From NCBI GenBank assembly GCA_010094025.1, contig ML991832.1, positions 115,636 through 179,635 of the forward strand: a DNA stretch of 64,000 nt, written 5' to 3'. The notes under the pieces were generated by a model. That model was not told the origin of the DNA. It saw only the letters and a program-made list of their open reading frames with translations, and made no database searches. This stretch comes from Viridothelium virens (lineage: Eukaryota; Ascomycota; Dothideomycetes; Trypetheliales; Trypetheliaceae). Shown in pieces: positions 37,617 to 50,000 of this stretch (within the stretch, counting starts at the first letter, position 1; every line of letters begins with the position of its first letter). A program made the translations under genes and the position numbers.

Positions 37617-39730
37617 TGCAACAAAAAAAAAGACGTTGACAAGTGACGTTTGCTGTTGGCTCCATCTCAGCGCCCATTCAATGGTCTCATTATCTCTCTC
37701 ATCCTGTCCCATCCTACCCCCTTCCCTTTCCGCCATACTCGGCCACCCAAGTGTATCTTGGCCGTGACTCGCTCCGCTCATCGGCCTTCGCCTGAGCTCT
37801 GTCCCTCCGAAGCCCGTAAAACCGAAATGGTAAAGGAGACAAGCGAAGGTAGATCACCCCTCGGCTAAGTAGATCCGGAGATCGTCTACTCGACTCAGGC
37901 AAAAACCGGCCTACAAACCGCCTAAAGAGCCTGATGAGCTTATCATCCTCTTCATCACGTCCATCGTGAAAGTGAGGCGTCCCCGAACAGGGCTCTTCCC
38001 TACGCCAACACCATGCGTAAGAAAAACTCCCGACTAGCAAAGGTGCGGCTCTGCTCTGTGCGCCTGCGGGCTGAAAGGGATGTCGCCATCGAGTGGGTGG
38101 TAAGCGCGAGGCGCAGCTTCAGGGAAAAGTAAAACATGCTAAAACATCTGGACCTTGCACTTAAGCAAGCAGCCATTATCCATCATCCATGAAAACTCGC
38201 CCACACGAGCTGGGTGGCATGCCATCAGAGCCAGCAGGCGTGGTGCAGCTGTGGCTGGTGAAGAAACTAATCACGGGGATGCAGCAGGCCTTGCTCAATT
38301 TCGATTCGCGATACGGAGTAGAGCAAAGCAAGGGCTTCTGGGATGCCGTCGCAACTCGTTTCCGGGATTCGAGGCACCACCACCAAGCCAGCACCACCCT
38401 GGTCATATTCGCTTGATATCTCTCGAACAAGTCTAGCTCAGACCCAGCAGCTGTGATCTCCCCGTGCCGTCACTCCGGTGCGTCAAGCAAGCGAGACCCG
38501 TCCGCCACGGTTTGAGAGCGATGGCGATCCGTCTCACTGGCACTTTACTCCAGCAAATTGAGCTCCATTAATGCGCCAGCGGGGCCGGCAACACTTTGGT
38601 GACTTTCGTAGTCGCCGTAATGTTCGTCGCGCCTGATGCGGAAAGTCCCCAATAATCTGAGGGGAGCAAAAAAGCACTTTCACCACTTTCATCCTTGATC
38701 GTTTACGGAGCACATCCTTTCCCCCTTTCCCCTTGGCGCAAACTCCACCTACCAAACCGGGGCCGACTATCTCTGAGATCGGTCATGTAGGGTCAAGATC
38801 GAGGTCCCGTCTTCACACTGCAATTCCAAGCCACACCCAACCCATGATGCATACCTTGCCCGGTCCTCCCATCGAGCTGTCATTAACGGCCGTCGTGACA
38901 TGGGCTTACTAGTAGTGTGTCGTCTCGGGAGTCGAGCTAGCATGTAGTCACAGCGAGACTCTCGGTTTTAGAACTGCCAGGAGGCAAATCAAGATGGAGA
39001 TAATTATCATCTCGGTGCCTTCAAGGTTTTTGTGACGATCAGGGTTGTCCTCCGTACAGTGGCCCTGCTGAATTTGAAATCATCCCTACTAGATCTAGAT
39101 CAATGTTCGCCATTGAATTGAGATTTCATCGACATTACCGGTCTTACTCGAGACCCTGACCAGAGATTTAGTTTAACTCAAAAAAACCTCTTGGCAGTCC
39201 AGCCTCAGCTTGAGATCTTCTTTCCCCCGTGAACGGAAGAGCTCCAGGTTTCGGGGCTCGTAATCACGATCCCAGAACGTGCATCATGCAGAACCTAGAC
39301 AGTCTGAGGGCGGGACTGGAACCATGGATCAGGCCCTCGTTTTCACTATCTCCAGCCCACCCCACGTGCACAGTTTTACGCCAATCGTCCAAGTCAATAA
39401 ACTCAAATCGCTACATAGATACGGGGCTCCAGAGATCGAGAAACGCTCCATGACATACAAGCCCATCTCTTTTTGCACTCTAGACACCCCGGTGGCGAGC
39501 CGCAGAGGAGGTGGTTACGCACTTGCCAGAGACTCCATCGGCGGCGAGGAGGCGTGCAAAAGCTGGTGCCACAGCCAAGCCGCAGACGCCCACTGGCATG
39601 GAGGATGACGACCAGAATCAAAGGCCACATGGGAATTTTGTGGCTTGCCCGTCCCCCGGCGCCGGCCGCCAGGGAAGATCATGCACTAGTGTGAATCAAT
39701 CAAACGGTCGCGATGCGCATCCATGATTGG

Positions 39731-39768
39731 TTCGCCTTGTTGTTCGCCTTGTTGTTCGCCTTGTTCAT
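39731..39768. repeat. 12-bp tandem repeat TTCGCCTTGTTG
   Basis: Three near-perfect copies in noncoding sequence. Confidence 0.85.
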
Positions 39769-42700
39769 CTCCGTCATTGTCCAGATTTTTACCTCCCACG
39801 CCTCCGTTCACCTGAGCGGCTCGTCTCGCAACAGGAGGCGACTTTCTCCACACGGAGCCTACCTTACGTATTCTGCTGAGTATGTCAAGGGGGGGGGCGA
39901 AATTTGGGGGCGAACCGAGGAAAGGCTTTTACCACCATTATTGGCAGCTCCGTCGCAGTATGTCCATAATTAGCATTCCCAACCTGAGACCCCTCCCTCA
40001 TACACTGATGCTCCGGGCCATTCGACTGGGTTTGTACGGAGGTCATCACGCCTCTTTCAGCAGGCTTTGGTTGATTCATTCTCTCACCGCTGCCACCAAG
40101 GGCTTGAAGTCAGCTCGAGATGGAATGCAAGGCAGGGATGCTGGTGTGACAGCCGAATTGGCAGAGTCCTCCAATAAAGCGCTCGCTCTTGTCCGAGTTA
40201 CACAAGATCAATCTCGCAGAAATGTTCCGCACATGACCCACCTACCCATCTACCGGAATTTTAATCAGAACTCGCTTCAGGATGCCCATGATGGCGGTAC
40301 TTCGACAAGTGTCACTGGTCGGCCGTTTACCGGGACTGGGCAGGTCCCCAATTTGATCGACACTGTAAGAACTAAGGGTAAATTGTTGGGAACATTATGA
40401 GCGTGGTGGCTTGAAAAGGTAGGGAATCGACAAAGGTTTGGTGGTTTGTTGCAAATCTGTCGGAAATTTAATTGAGCCCTCTCTACAGTTAACCTTGCTC
40501 GAAACCCAGTAATTCATGGCTTACCAACCCTGCCTATGTAAACTCCAACAGGGTTCGGCGGCAAGTCGCAGTCATCGCAAACGTCTTGGCTGACGCTGTG
40601 CTACATGTCGGTCTTCCGTAGCACATGTCGCCGGCGTTTACGGTCGAGGGGGTAGGAATCACCTGCAGCAAGAAGGTGCATGGAGCAAAAGATTTCTCCG
40701 AGTGAAGCTTCATCTGCCAAAGTACCAAAGATCGCTGGGCTACGGACCAGGGGACCAGTGATGGATTCCATCATGCTCCCATCAAAAAGAACCCCCTTTC
40801 ACTGTGGAGCATTCCTCAATTGTGTTGCTCATCACGGATTGGCTTCGTTTCATCCCTTAAGCACGCTGCAAATGGGTGTGGTCATTGGAGCGAGCCTCAT
40901 TTGAGAATTCGGCCCGTTTCCGTGTCAACCCCTGGCGATGGGAGAGGAGAGACTCGTTGTACTGCAGCAGTAGGTTACGCCCGACAGCTGCCAGCACGGC
41001 TTTCTTTCCTCGCTGAGCTCACCGAACCTGGTATTCGGGCCCGGAGACATGCGTAGAATTTTCTTGTTGACTCTTGTGTGAGTTTCTGATTTTTCGTATG
41101 TTTAGAGTCTGGATCTTTTTGCCCTCAACGACTCACCGACCAGTTTCTGGGCCCTCTGATATGTACGACCACGAAGGTCCCCCCGCGCTGCACCAATTGT
41201 AGTCAAGATCGATCTCTCCCAGTCATGAAGTACACACCCATGGTGCTAGAATCGCGACTGCGTCATCTGCTCCTTACATCAACGGGTTTCTCACATTTAC
41301 CCGGAAGCTAAGACACCAAGAGGTCTTGTCCCGTTGAGAGGATCGTATCCCAGTTCTGGCTCTGTGTGGGTCGCAGACTCACCCGTCATCTAACTAACCG
41401 GGTCTCTTCCTTTCCACTGGCCTCCACGTCGTACGCAGCGTGGTACTGGAATTTTCCCTACAGATCTGACGTTCTCGTGACCCGGTTTTCGCACCTGACA
41501 AACGTGATAACATACTAGGTACCTACATCGTATCAACGACTGTGGTCACACAATGTATACCTTCTCATATTCGGCCCTGCGGCCACAACATACCTTCACC
41601 ACCGGAACTGCAACGCTTACGCAGTCCAGTCTTGGGTACCTCGACTTTGCAGCAAGGAACGGAACCAGCGATTTGCGGAGCTTTGGGGCAATGGAGGCAC
41701 ACTCAAAGTGACTTGTACAACGATAGAGTCCTCCTCTGCGAAGGAACGTTGTAATAGTCCCTCCCCTGCCTGCAGCTGCAGCAGCTACCAGCGCGATAAC
41801 GGATGACCTCCTTCGTCAATATGTCTTATCTCCATTTCGCTCCACTCAATATCTTTCCCAAGTTCCAGAGCTTCCCTTACCCAAAGGCACTCTACCGTTT
41901 TATGCGCCCACCCGCACCTTTACCGTACCGCCAAGATGGGGCACCCGCGACCAGACCTCGTGTTCTAGCAGACCTGCGAATCGCTGCCCCCTTCCACTCA
42001 GCACTGCAGAAACGTGCGTTGACGCACTGCATGCTCCCGAAGAATCACTTTTGTCCCGTACTCTTATGGGAGATATATGAGTAAGTCTGTAGATTGCAGA
42101 ATCAATGACGATTTGGTACTACTGTTACCATGGATTCTTCCGAGAACATACCTACCCGAGAATGCGAGATCGGAGTCTGACGCCACAACGGTCTTAATCC
42201 AAGATCGGCGGGATTGTATCCCGGAACCCTGGTCATGCAAAGTAAGGACTGCGGGCCGAGCAGTAATTCCTCTCTGAGGAAGTGTAGGTTTTACGTCCAA
42301 GGAGGGAATAGCGGTCGTCAATACAGTGAGATTTGAATGCCAGTTTTTGTCGACAAGTCTTTCCTAAGATGCAATTCCGCATGTGATCCATTTCCTGCGA
42401 GGACTCAGGGAGTGATTCGGTCTTGCCACGAAAAGGGACAAGAGGCTGTGACTTGAGCGGGCGCCTACATGAACATAGTCTGGGTCATTCATGTGGATGG
42501 GAAGGTCATCTGGGTCGCACATATTATTCCATCATGATTCATAGATCATAACATCACGTGTAGAGATACCATAGGCTAGGATTCAAGGACCAGCGCTGTG
42601 CAACATTGGTTTTCTGGAAAGGAGAAACGTCCACATCGGATGATCGCACTATCTATGGAACGACCTAACTTATGTCGAAGCTCAAATGTCCGTGAAAGGA

Positions 42701-43231
42701 GATCACAGCCCCGTTCCACCTTCTTATCATGACTCTAAGCCAAGTGATGGTGGCAATTGTATAAAGCCAAGGTCAACAGAATTGGAGTTGATAGATGATT
42801 TTCTAAGATGCTCTGTTGTGGTTTCGAAATAGGTTGTAGACGAATTCCTCCATACTCTCCAGCCTATACTAGAGTCAAAGTCGACCAAAAACGTAAACGT
42901 CTTTCATGAGTCTGCGATTCAAGCAGACTTAATTTCATCATGTGAATAAGCCAAGGGACGAGAAGATGGAATTATGGTTAGCAAACCATGCGTGTCATGT
43001 TACTCAGACGTTACAGCGCCAATATTTTGTCCAATGGATAGATATCATCCTAAGCAACTTTTGGAGATTCCAGCTCACACTGACTTCCCGAATAGGCGCA
43101 GACCCACGTATCTTTTCCTTCTCCTGCTCATGCAGTTTATTTCTAATCTCTTTCTGGTCGTGCTTAATGTCTTCTCGACGACGTCACGAATCATACGGTG
43201 GAAATCCGATAGTCTGAAGTTCATTTCCTAA

Positions 43232-45307
43232 ATGTCAACCAATTTCACGCCAGGCGTCAATGCAGAACCCAACGCGCCTTGGAGCACTGCGCTTCTAGCC
43301 CAGCGAGATGTCTCTCAACAGATTCCAATAAATTTCGTGACAAATCCTGCAATTTCGCTGACAGCAGCTTGCTTTGGTGAAGGCCGTTATGAGGACGACA
43401 CGGCTGCGGTCTGTATCTCGAACCTGTTGGCTATCGGATATAGGCGGCTTCTCCTGGATGTCTACTGGGACGCTCCTCGACATGTTTGGAGTCTGTGTCC
43501 AGTCCAAGTTCCGGATTCCAGCAGTGGAAATACGCCGTTGCCAAGCGCACCAACAATTTTCAGCTCGAGCGACTCCATCTTCTCAGTCCATCTAAGCAAC
43601 TCTCCCCGCGCAGTTCAGGTGGATGCGTTGGCTGCCGCTTCCCTTGTCACGACAGACCTAATGATCCGTCAAATGACACCGACTCCGAGTTCGAGTGGAA
43701 GTCTCAGTGCATCATTTGGCATGGCATTTAGTTCACGACCCATGGAATCTACAAGCTCGAGCAAAGTAGCCACTGCAACGAGTTCGATAGCTCCTTCCGC
43801 TTCTGTCATAAACTCTCCAAGTGGACCGTTATATGAACTTGGGCCCTACTCATGCACTTCGAGTGTACAGCTTCCATTGCTGGCCAAAATAGTAGGCCAG
43901 TATTTGGCTGGCTCCCAAACCACGCTGGGAGCATTCATGCAGTACCTGGAAATCAATTTACATGCCGCTGCATCTCTAGATGATCCAATAGGACCTGCTC
44001 TTGCAGTCAATGCTTCGGATCTGCCAACCCCTGGAAATTTCGTGAGTAACGTTCTGGCCGAGAGTCTTGCCTCTTACCTATATACACCAAGTATTCTATC
44101 CTCAGATCGAGGAAACCTCAACGCATCCTGGTACAGTGTGCAGGAGGAAGACCATTATCCAGACTCGTATTATTTCACCTCTGAAGAGGGTCTTGGAGGT
44201 ATTCATACCAGCCCAAATGGCTGGCCGTGCGAGGCTTACGTTGAAATGGACCGCCTGCATCGACTGTTGATCTCATTTGGCTCAATAGACCCAGAGATGA
44301 GCGGTTACAACCCTGACGTGGACAGCGCATCTATCTTCGCGCCTGATTATCTCCAGCAAAATCGTACAACATCTTTTTCGTCCACCGGCCAAATCACGTC
44401 CGGTTGCTTCTTCAACCCAAACACGCACAACCTTAGCCAACTCAACAACTCCTGGGCCTTTAGCGACAACATCAACCTCCCTGCTGATAATCCGTCTGCT
44501 CTTACCACAGCCAACATATCCATTTCCAACCTCACTTCATGCGGCATCTCCCCCCTTCTAACCGACCCCATCCTCAATTCCACCGCCTCTACCGCCTCCA
44601 ACACCACCTCGCTCCCCTCCTACGCCTCTCTCGCCTACTCCACAATCTGGTCCTGGGCCCCCCTCGAACCCGCCAACTCCTCCCTCTCATCCCCGTACTA
44701 CGCCCCCCTCTCCACCCAGCCCTCCCCCACCCAATTCCGCTGCGCCGCCTTCAACGCCCTCTCCACCCCGCCAGGCCGGTGGCACGTCGCGGACTGCACG
44801 AGCCGGCACTACGCCGCGTGCCGCTCCTTGTCGAATCCGTACGAATGGAGCATCTCGGCCTATCGCGGCGCCTACACCCAAGTCGACGACAACTGCGCGT
44901 CCGGCTCCGCCTTCGCGGTCCCACGCACCGCGCTCGAAAACGCCTACCTCCTCTCCACGCTGCGCGCCACGCGTCCGGACATTCTCGCGCCGGCCGACCC
45001 CTCCGTGGGGGACCCAGATGGCGACAGCAGCGAGGACGCCGCGGCGGGCGTCATCTGGATTAATTTCAACTCGCTGGGGACGCAGGGGTGCTGGGTGGCG
45101 GGCGTCAGTCGGACGTGTCCGTATGTTGGGCTCGATGATGCGGAGCATAGGCGGCAAGTGCTGGTGCCGACGGTCGCGGCGGTGATTGTGCTGTTTTTGG
45201 GCTTGTTGACGGTGTTTGTGAAGTGTGCGGCGAATCGGCAGAGTTCGAGGCGGAGGAGGAGGAGGAAGAGGGAGGGTGGGTGGGATTATGAGGGGGTGCC
45301 AAGTTAG
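43232..45307 (+). CDS. MTC6: Mtc6-like protein (maintenance of telomere capping 6 family)
   Basis: A single frame of 691 residues. The N-terminal half has the family blocks INFVTNPAISLTAACFGEGR, AVCISNLLAIGYRRLLLD and WDAPRHVWSLCPV, then YSCTSSVQLPLLAKIVGQYL. The middle is rich in Asn-Xaa-Ser/Thr sites, consistent with a lumenal or extracellular face. A cysteine-containing lectin-like region (FRCAAFNALS, WHVADCTSRHYAACR) precedes one membrane helix (VLVPTVAAVIVLFLGLLTVF) and a short basic tail. In yeast the gene was found through genetic effects on telomere capping; the biochemical role is unknown. No signal peptide is visible at this start, although an upstream in-frame stretch contains a hydrophobic segment. 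Confidence 0.87.
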   Translation: MSTNFTPGVNAEPNAPWSTALLAQRDVSQQIPINFVTNPAISLTAACFGEGRYEDDTAAVCISNLLAIGYRRLLLDVYWDAPRHVWSLCPVQVPDSSSGNTPLPSAPTIFSSSDSIFSVHLSNSPRAVQVDALAAASLVTTDLMIRQMTPTPSSSGSLSASFGMAFSSRPMESTSSSKVATATSSIAPSASVINSPSGPLYELGPYSCTSSVQLPLLAKIVGQYLAGSQTTLGAFMQYLEINLHAAASLDDPIGPALAVNASDLPTPGNFVSNVLAESLASYLYTPSILSSDRGNLNASWYSVQEEDHYPDSYYFTSEEGLGGIHTSPNGWPCEAYVEMDRLHRLLISFGSIDPEMSGYNPDVDSASIFAPDYLQQNRTTSFSSTGQITSGCFFNPNTHNLSQLNNSWAFSDNINLPADNPSALTTANISISNLTSCGISPLLTDPILNSTASTASNTTSLPSYASLAYSTIWSWAPLEPANSSLSSPYYAPLSTQPSPTQFRCAAFNALSTPPGRWHVADCTSRHYAACRSLSNPYEWSISAYRGAYTQVDDNCASGSAFAVPRTALENAYLLSTLRATRPDILAPADPSVGDPDGDSSEDAAAGVIWINFNSLGTQGCWVAGVSRTCPYVGLDDAEHRRQVLVPTVAAVIVLFLGLLTVFVKCAANRQSSRRRRRRKREGGWDYEGVPS

Positions 45308-45667
45308 TAATGGTTTGTATGGGGTGGGGGTAAAGTGGATGGGAGAATGCTCCACGGGACGGCCAGGAGGAGAACGTGCTGTATGAGCACGGAGTGTATT
45401 ATTCCGGTACTACATCGAAAAAGAGTTCCATGTTTTCAATGTCTTTGGTAACATAGAGGTCCGTTAGACTCATCTAGGCTGTGCCGCAGCAATGATAATT
45501 TTTTACGCCAGTTGCGCCGAAATATTTACTTAGCGCCTACCGACCCATGCCTCTTCCACAACGCCTCGCTAAACTAGGAGTGGGAAACATAACCTCGTAA
45601 AAATCCTTAAATTAGGTTTGATAACGCCGGTGTAGCTGTGTGCAGGTGAAAAAAAAGTTGCAGTCCA
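45308..45667. other. intergenic between convergent MTC6 and coiled-coil gene
   Basis: A 360-base 3'-3' spacer. Nothing beyond presumed polyadenylation regions. Confidence 0.6.
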
Positions 45668-46793
45668 TCATTCTTCCTTGATCTCACCATCTCCCTCCGC
45701 AGTCTTTGCCGCTGCGGATGTCCCCGATATAGTATTTGCATCCAACGGCGGCGCACTCAAGCTCGATCTCCTCGCTGGGCTATGTGGCGTCGATCCACTC
45801 ACGTTCATATCGGTAATCTGTCTCTCTGTTTGTTCTGGTCAGCAATTGCAATCGCCTATGCATACCTGCACACTCGACGCGGTGCATGCAGAACTCACCG
45901 AGCTCCCTTATGCGCTGCTTCAACATCTGATTCTCCCGTGTAAGCATCTGTGTCTCAGCCTGATAGAAAGCACTCTCATCTCTTTCTCTCTCCCTTTCAC
46001 CTGCTCGAGAACCACCAGGAATATTGAAATCTCCTCCTTCTCCACCACTTTCATGTTGTCGAAGTCCCGCGGAGAGCGGTCGAAGAGCGGGACTTCCCGT
46101 ACGAGACCCGCCACTGGCACTAGCATGAGAGCGACGCGAGGACTGGCGGGAAAGCGATGGGCGTCGGTATTCATGGCTGGTGCGATGGCGGGGTGAAGCA
46201 GGTCTCTGATTCGAGATGGGCGTCGCCTGGGGCTGCGATGAGGGAGGCAAGGAGGGAATGCTGAAGCTGCGTTCAGAGGTGGGAGTGCTATCTTCGATAG
46301 CCGTAGCTCCACCGGTGGTAGTGGAGGTCGAGTGATTAGGACGCTGAAGAGTCTCGAGCTGGGCTTGTTGCTGGCGGATCATGCTGAGGAGGCGGTTGAC
46401 TTGGGCTTCTTGCTCGGCTTCGAGCTCTTGATGCAGTTCTCCAAGGCTCGGGGCGCGGTGGTGATGAGGATCTGCAGTGGCCATAGGTATAGGAGACCGG
46501 GAGAGAGACGCGGTGCCGCTGATGGATTGAGCCTGGGAGTCGGTGGATAAAGGGACTGGCATTGGATCGTTGAGATTCAGATTGGTCATGAGACTGGACC
46601 GGCGACGGGATGAGCGCCGAGAATCTTGACTAAGCCCTGCGGCGTTCATCGAAGCGGCAGCTGCAAGGGGTGAATGAGGTGAAGAAGAGCCCCGTGGGGT
46701 CTCTGTGGAGTTTTGTGCAGGTCGAAGCTGGAGAGGGCTGTTTGAGCCGGAAGCGGAGCGAGAAGGGGGAAGGGAATTAAGGTCAGGCGCCAT
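45668..46793 (-). CDS. uncharacterised serine-rich coiled-coil protein
   Basis: Two exons (46793-45866 and 45825-45668) give 361 residues. Most of the chain is Ser/Pro/Arg-rich and disordered (for example SRRSSRRRSSLMTNLNLND). Two short helical parts stand out: LGELHQELEAEQEAQVNRLL with MIRQQQAQLETLQ, and, near the end, QMLTRENQMLKQRIRELGEF, which has leucine-zipper spacing but no basic region of the bZIP type. The intron is only 40 bases; the acceptor was chosen because it continues as CAERQITDMN and a serine-rich tail, whereas the next AG gives an early stop. No known domain; perhaps a dimeric regulator or scaffold. It shares a 243-base promoter with PMS1. Confidence 0.75.
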
Positions 46794-47036
46794 GGTGAAC
46801 GAGGTCGAGCAGTTCCGAACCCTTACACCCTCTTAACACAGCATAATCATGGCCTAGGAGGCAGTGTTTGTACGGCGTGACAGCGTTTGGAGGTCTGGCG
46901 GTTTCTTTACCTCGCCCGACCTAATTAGTGGGGTGACGTGGGTCCCCGCTTTGGTAAGAGTCAGGCGGCAAAACTTTCATAGACCAGACGCGTCTCAAGT
47001 CGCGTCCCAGCTCACGCCTTTCCACCATGGCTTGAT
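46794..47036. promoter_or_regulatory. bidirectional promoter of the coiled-coil gene and PMS1
   Basis: Only 243 bases separate the two divergent start codons, so both promoters must overlap here. No specific factor site is evident; an MluI-type ACGCGT core (the cell-cycle MCB element) occurs at 46988-46993 in the sequence AGACGCGTCT, upstream of PMS1. Confidence 0.6.
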
Positions 47037-50000
47037 ATGGCCACGATCAAGCCCATTGAGGGTCGATCCATTCACCAGATCCAGTCCGGACAAGTGATCG
47101 TCGATCTGTGTTCCGTTGTCAAGGAGCTTGTAGAAAATAGCCTGGACGCCCACGCAACATCTATTGATGTACGATTTAAGAACCATGGCTTGGATTCCAT
47201 CGAGGTTCAAGACAACGGCGAGGGTATTAACCCGGACAATTACGAGACGGTAGCCCTTAAGCACTATACTTCCAAGCTATCATCTTACGAGGATCTTTCT
47301 TCTCTACAGACCTTTGGTTTTCGCGGTGAGGCTCTTTCTTCCCTGTGCGCCCTTTCCAGTTTTCACGTTAGGACCGCACAAGAAAAGGATGGCTCGAAAG
47401 GGACGCGACTGGATTTTGAGACTTCTGGGAAGCTCAGGGCTACTTCCGTTATTGCAAGCCAAAAAGGCACTACTGTTGCTGTCGAAGACATATTTCGGAA
47501 CTTGCCGGTACGACGAAAGGAGCTTGAGAAGAATGTCAAGAGGGAGTATGGCAAAGTCTTGAATCTTTTGCATGCGTATGCATGTATCAGTACTGGTGTA
47601 CGATTCATCGTCAGCAATCAAATGATTAAGAACAAGAAGGTCACTGTCTTTTCCACTAAGATGAACTCTACTACAAAGGAGAATATTGCAAACATCTACG
47701 GCGCAAAGACTTTGCCAGCTCTGATCCCGTTGGATCTTACGTTGGAGCTTGAACCCAGTAACGCGCCTATCCAAGGGGCTAGAAGCTGGAGGATGCAGAG
47801 TGACACTGATTCTAGAGAGGTTCAAGTTGTTGGGCACATCTCGCGTCCAGTATTTGGTGAGGGCCGTCAAACTCCAGACAGGCAAATGTTTTTCGTCAAT
47901 TCGCGTCCTTGTGCGCTTCCGCAGGTCACAAAGGCTTTCAATGAAGTTTATAAATCCTTCAACGTCTCTCAGTCTCCCTTCATCTTTGCGAATCTCGAGC
48001 TAGACACGAATGCCTATGATGTCAACGTATCTCCAGACAAGCGAACAATTCTCCTTCATGATCAGACGACGTTGTTGGAGAATATTAAGACCTCCCTAAC
48101 TCGACTGTTCGAGTCGCACGACCAGAGTGTTCCATTGTCTCAATTACCGGCTCAGAAAATACCAGCTTTCAAACCCTTGACCGTAAATCAACAAGCTGTT
48201 GTCGAGCAAGGTCCGAGCAGACCGCCCGAGCTCGGATCTGCGAAGAACAGTGAGAGCGACGCTGATACCTCTCAATCAAGAGAGGCTAGCAGTCTAGACA
48301 CATGGAGTACCCCGGAAAACCCTTCGGTGAACCTTATTGAAAAATTCGCTCGCCGCAACGTGATTTCTCAGGTTGATCAATCTCGTTCAATGTCATTACA
48401 CGCAGATCAGCCAAAGGAAAAACCCTGTCTCCCAGGCCTTACCGAATATCATGAAAGGAGCACAGATCATGATATGCAGGAGGCTGGCAGAGAAGTGGTA
48501 GATCCTGAGCATCGCCGAGAGAAGAGCATCGAGGATAATGTGGAAAAGCCAGCTGAGAATTTTGCTGGATATCCTGCTGGGCCGACCAATCCACCAAGGG
48601 TCCCAAATGCAGTGCAGGATTTCAATGACCGAATGGCTAGCCAGCAGGCAAAGCGCCGGAAAGCAGAAGCTGCTGAGTTAGAACTTACTCCGGAAGACGA
48701 GGAACCGATCACCTCCCTATCAAGCGGTTCTCGAAGGGCGTCTCCGGGTCCTGTGCAGAATGCCTTTGATCGTATGCGACCCAAAAGGAGGCCTATCGAG
48801 GAGGCCACCATTACCATTGGCGATATTACAACGACCACCACTATCGGTCCAAGTAGTTCCGCAAAAAAGCCCCGCACACATTATTTCAAAGATTCAACCA
48901 AGAGCACGTCTCCTATCACGCCCTTTAGCAAGAGTTTACGAGCATTTTCTGCACCGGGAACTCTGATAGATGATGACCAGACAATCCAGGATGATTCAGC
49001 GGAAGAGGATCTCGGGTTGGTTCGTGCCCAAAAACATGATGGTGTCTCCGAGGGCGGATCTGAGGCTGGTTCCTCCGCTGCTGATGATGCGGAGTCCAGG
49101 GCAGGATCCAGCCTCCCGGCGGCGAAGCGACATGGTCGAATGAAAGATGTTGAGAGTGACAGTCTTGATGTCGGTGGAGAAGAAGAAGACGAAGAGCCGT
49201 CGTCGTTCCAAGAAGCGACAGACTCTTCGGAAGGTGAAGGTGGTGATCTGCCGAGTCTACATTTATCTGGTCCTGAAGAATTACCGAGAGCAAGTGCTGA
49301 TGAGGATGCATCTGATGGCGAATATATCGATGATGTAGAGAAGAAAGCTCGTGAAGACGCAAAAGTAGCGCAACTCATCCAGGGAGCAGAAGAAGCAGTT
49401 GCCAAGCCAACTGAAGACAATATGAAGCGTGCGGCTCAAGTGCTGAAAGGACGAAATCAAAAGACCTCTACACTCTCGCTAATCCGAAATCTTGAGACTA
49501 CAATCGAACGTATTGACCACCAGCAGGCTCGACTGAGCGCCGCCCTTGAATCCCTCGACCATGTGCTACGTCGTACCACCGCAAGGGATGAGGACATAAA
49601 CGTCGGATCTGCGGAGGAGCGTCTCTCGCTCACCGTCTCTAAATCGGATTTTGATCAAATGGCAGTCATCGGCCAATTCAACCTAGGCTTCATTGTCGCG
49701 CTACGACCTTCGACATCGTCTGATACTTCCGATGAACTATTCATCATCGACCAACATGCATCAGACGAGAAATACAATTTTGAGCGCCTCCAGCGGACGA
49801 CGATCGTTCAGAACCAACGCCTTGTCCATCCACTGACTCTCGAACTGACTGCTATCGAAGAGGAAACAATTCTCGAACATCCTAATGCTCTCGCTCGCAA
49901 CGGCTTTCTCGTCGAGGTAGACACCGAAGCCGAGGACATCTCTGTCGGTCGACGTACAAAGCTTCTTGGACTACCCATAAGCAGGGAAGTCACCTTCACG

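Larger units (their letters stand above)
35034..43231. other. 8.2 kb upstream of flbD without a supported gene
   Basis: No frame here shows a domain, coherent splice structure or coding-like composition. Contents are short tandem repeats at 36260-36304, 37297-37333, 37521-37616 and 39731-39768 (listed separately) and an open frame ending exactly at the MTC6 start (42974-43231). Transcription of flbD leads leftwards, so the left part is its promoter and possibly a long 5' UTR; the right end is the MTC6 promoter. Confidence 0.5.

Noticed and set aside
44687-45355. 222-codon minus-strand ORF over the MTC6 3' end
   Set aside because: Shadow of the MTC6 coding frame with Pro/Arg/His-rich composition and no motif.
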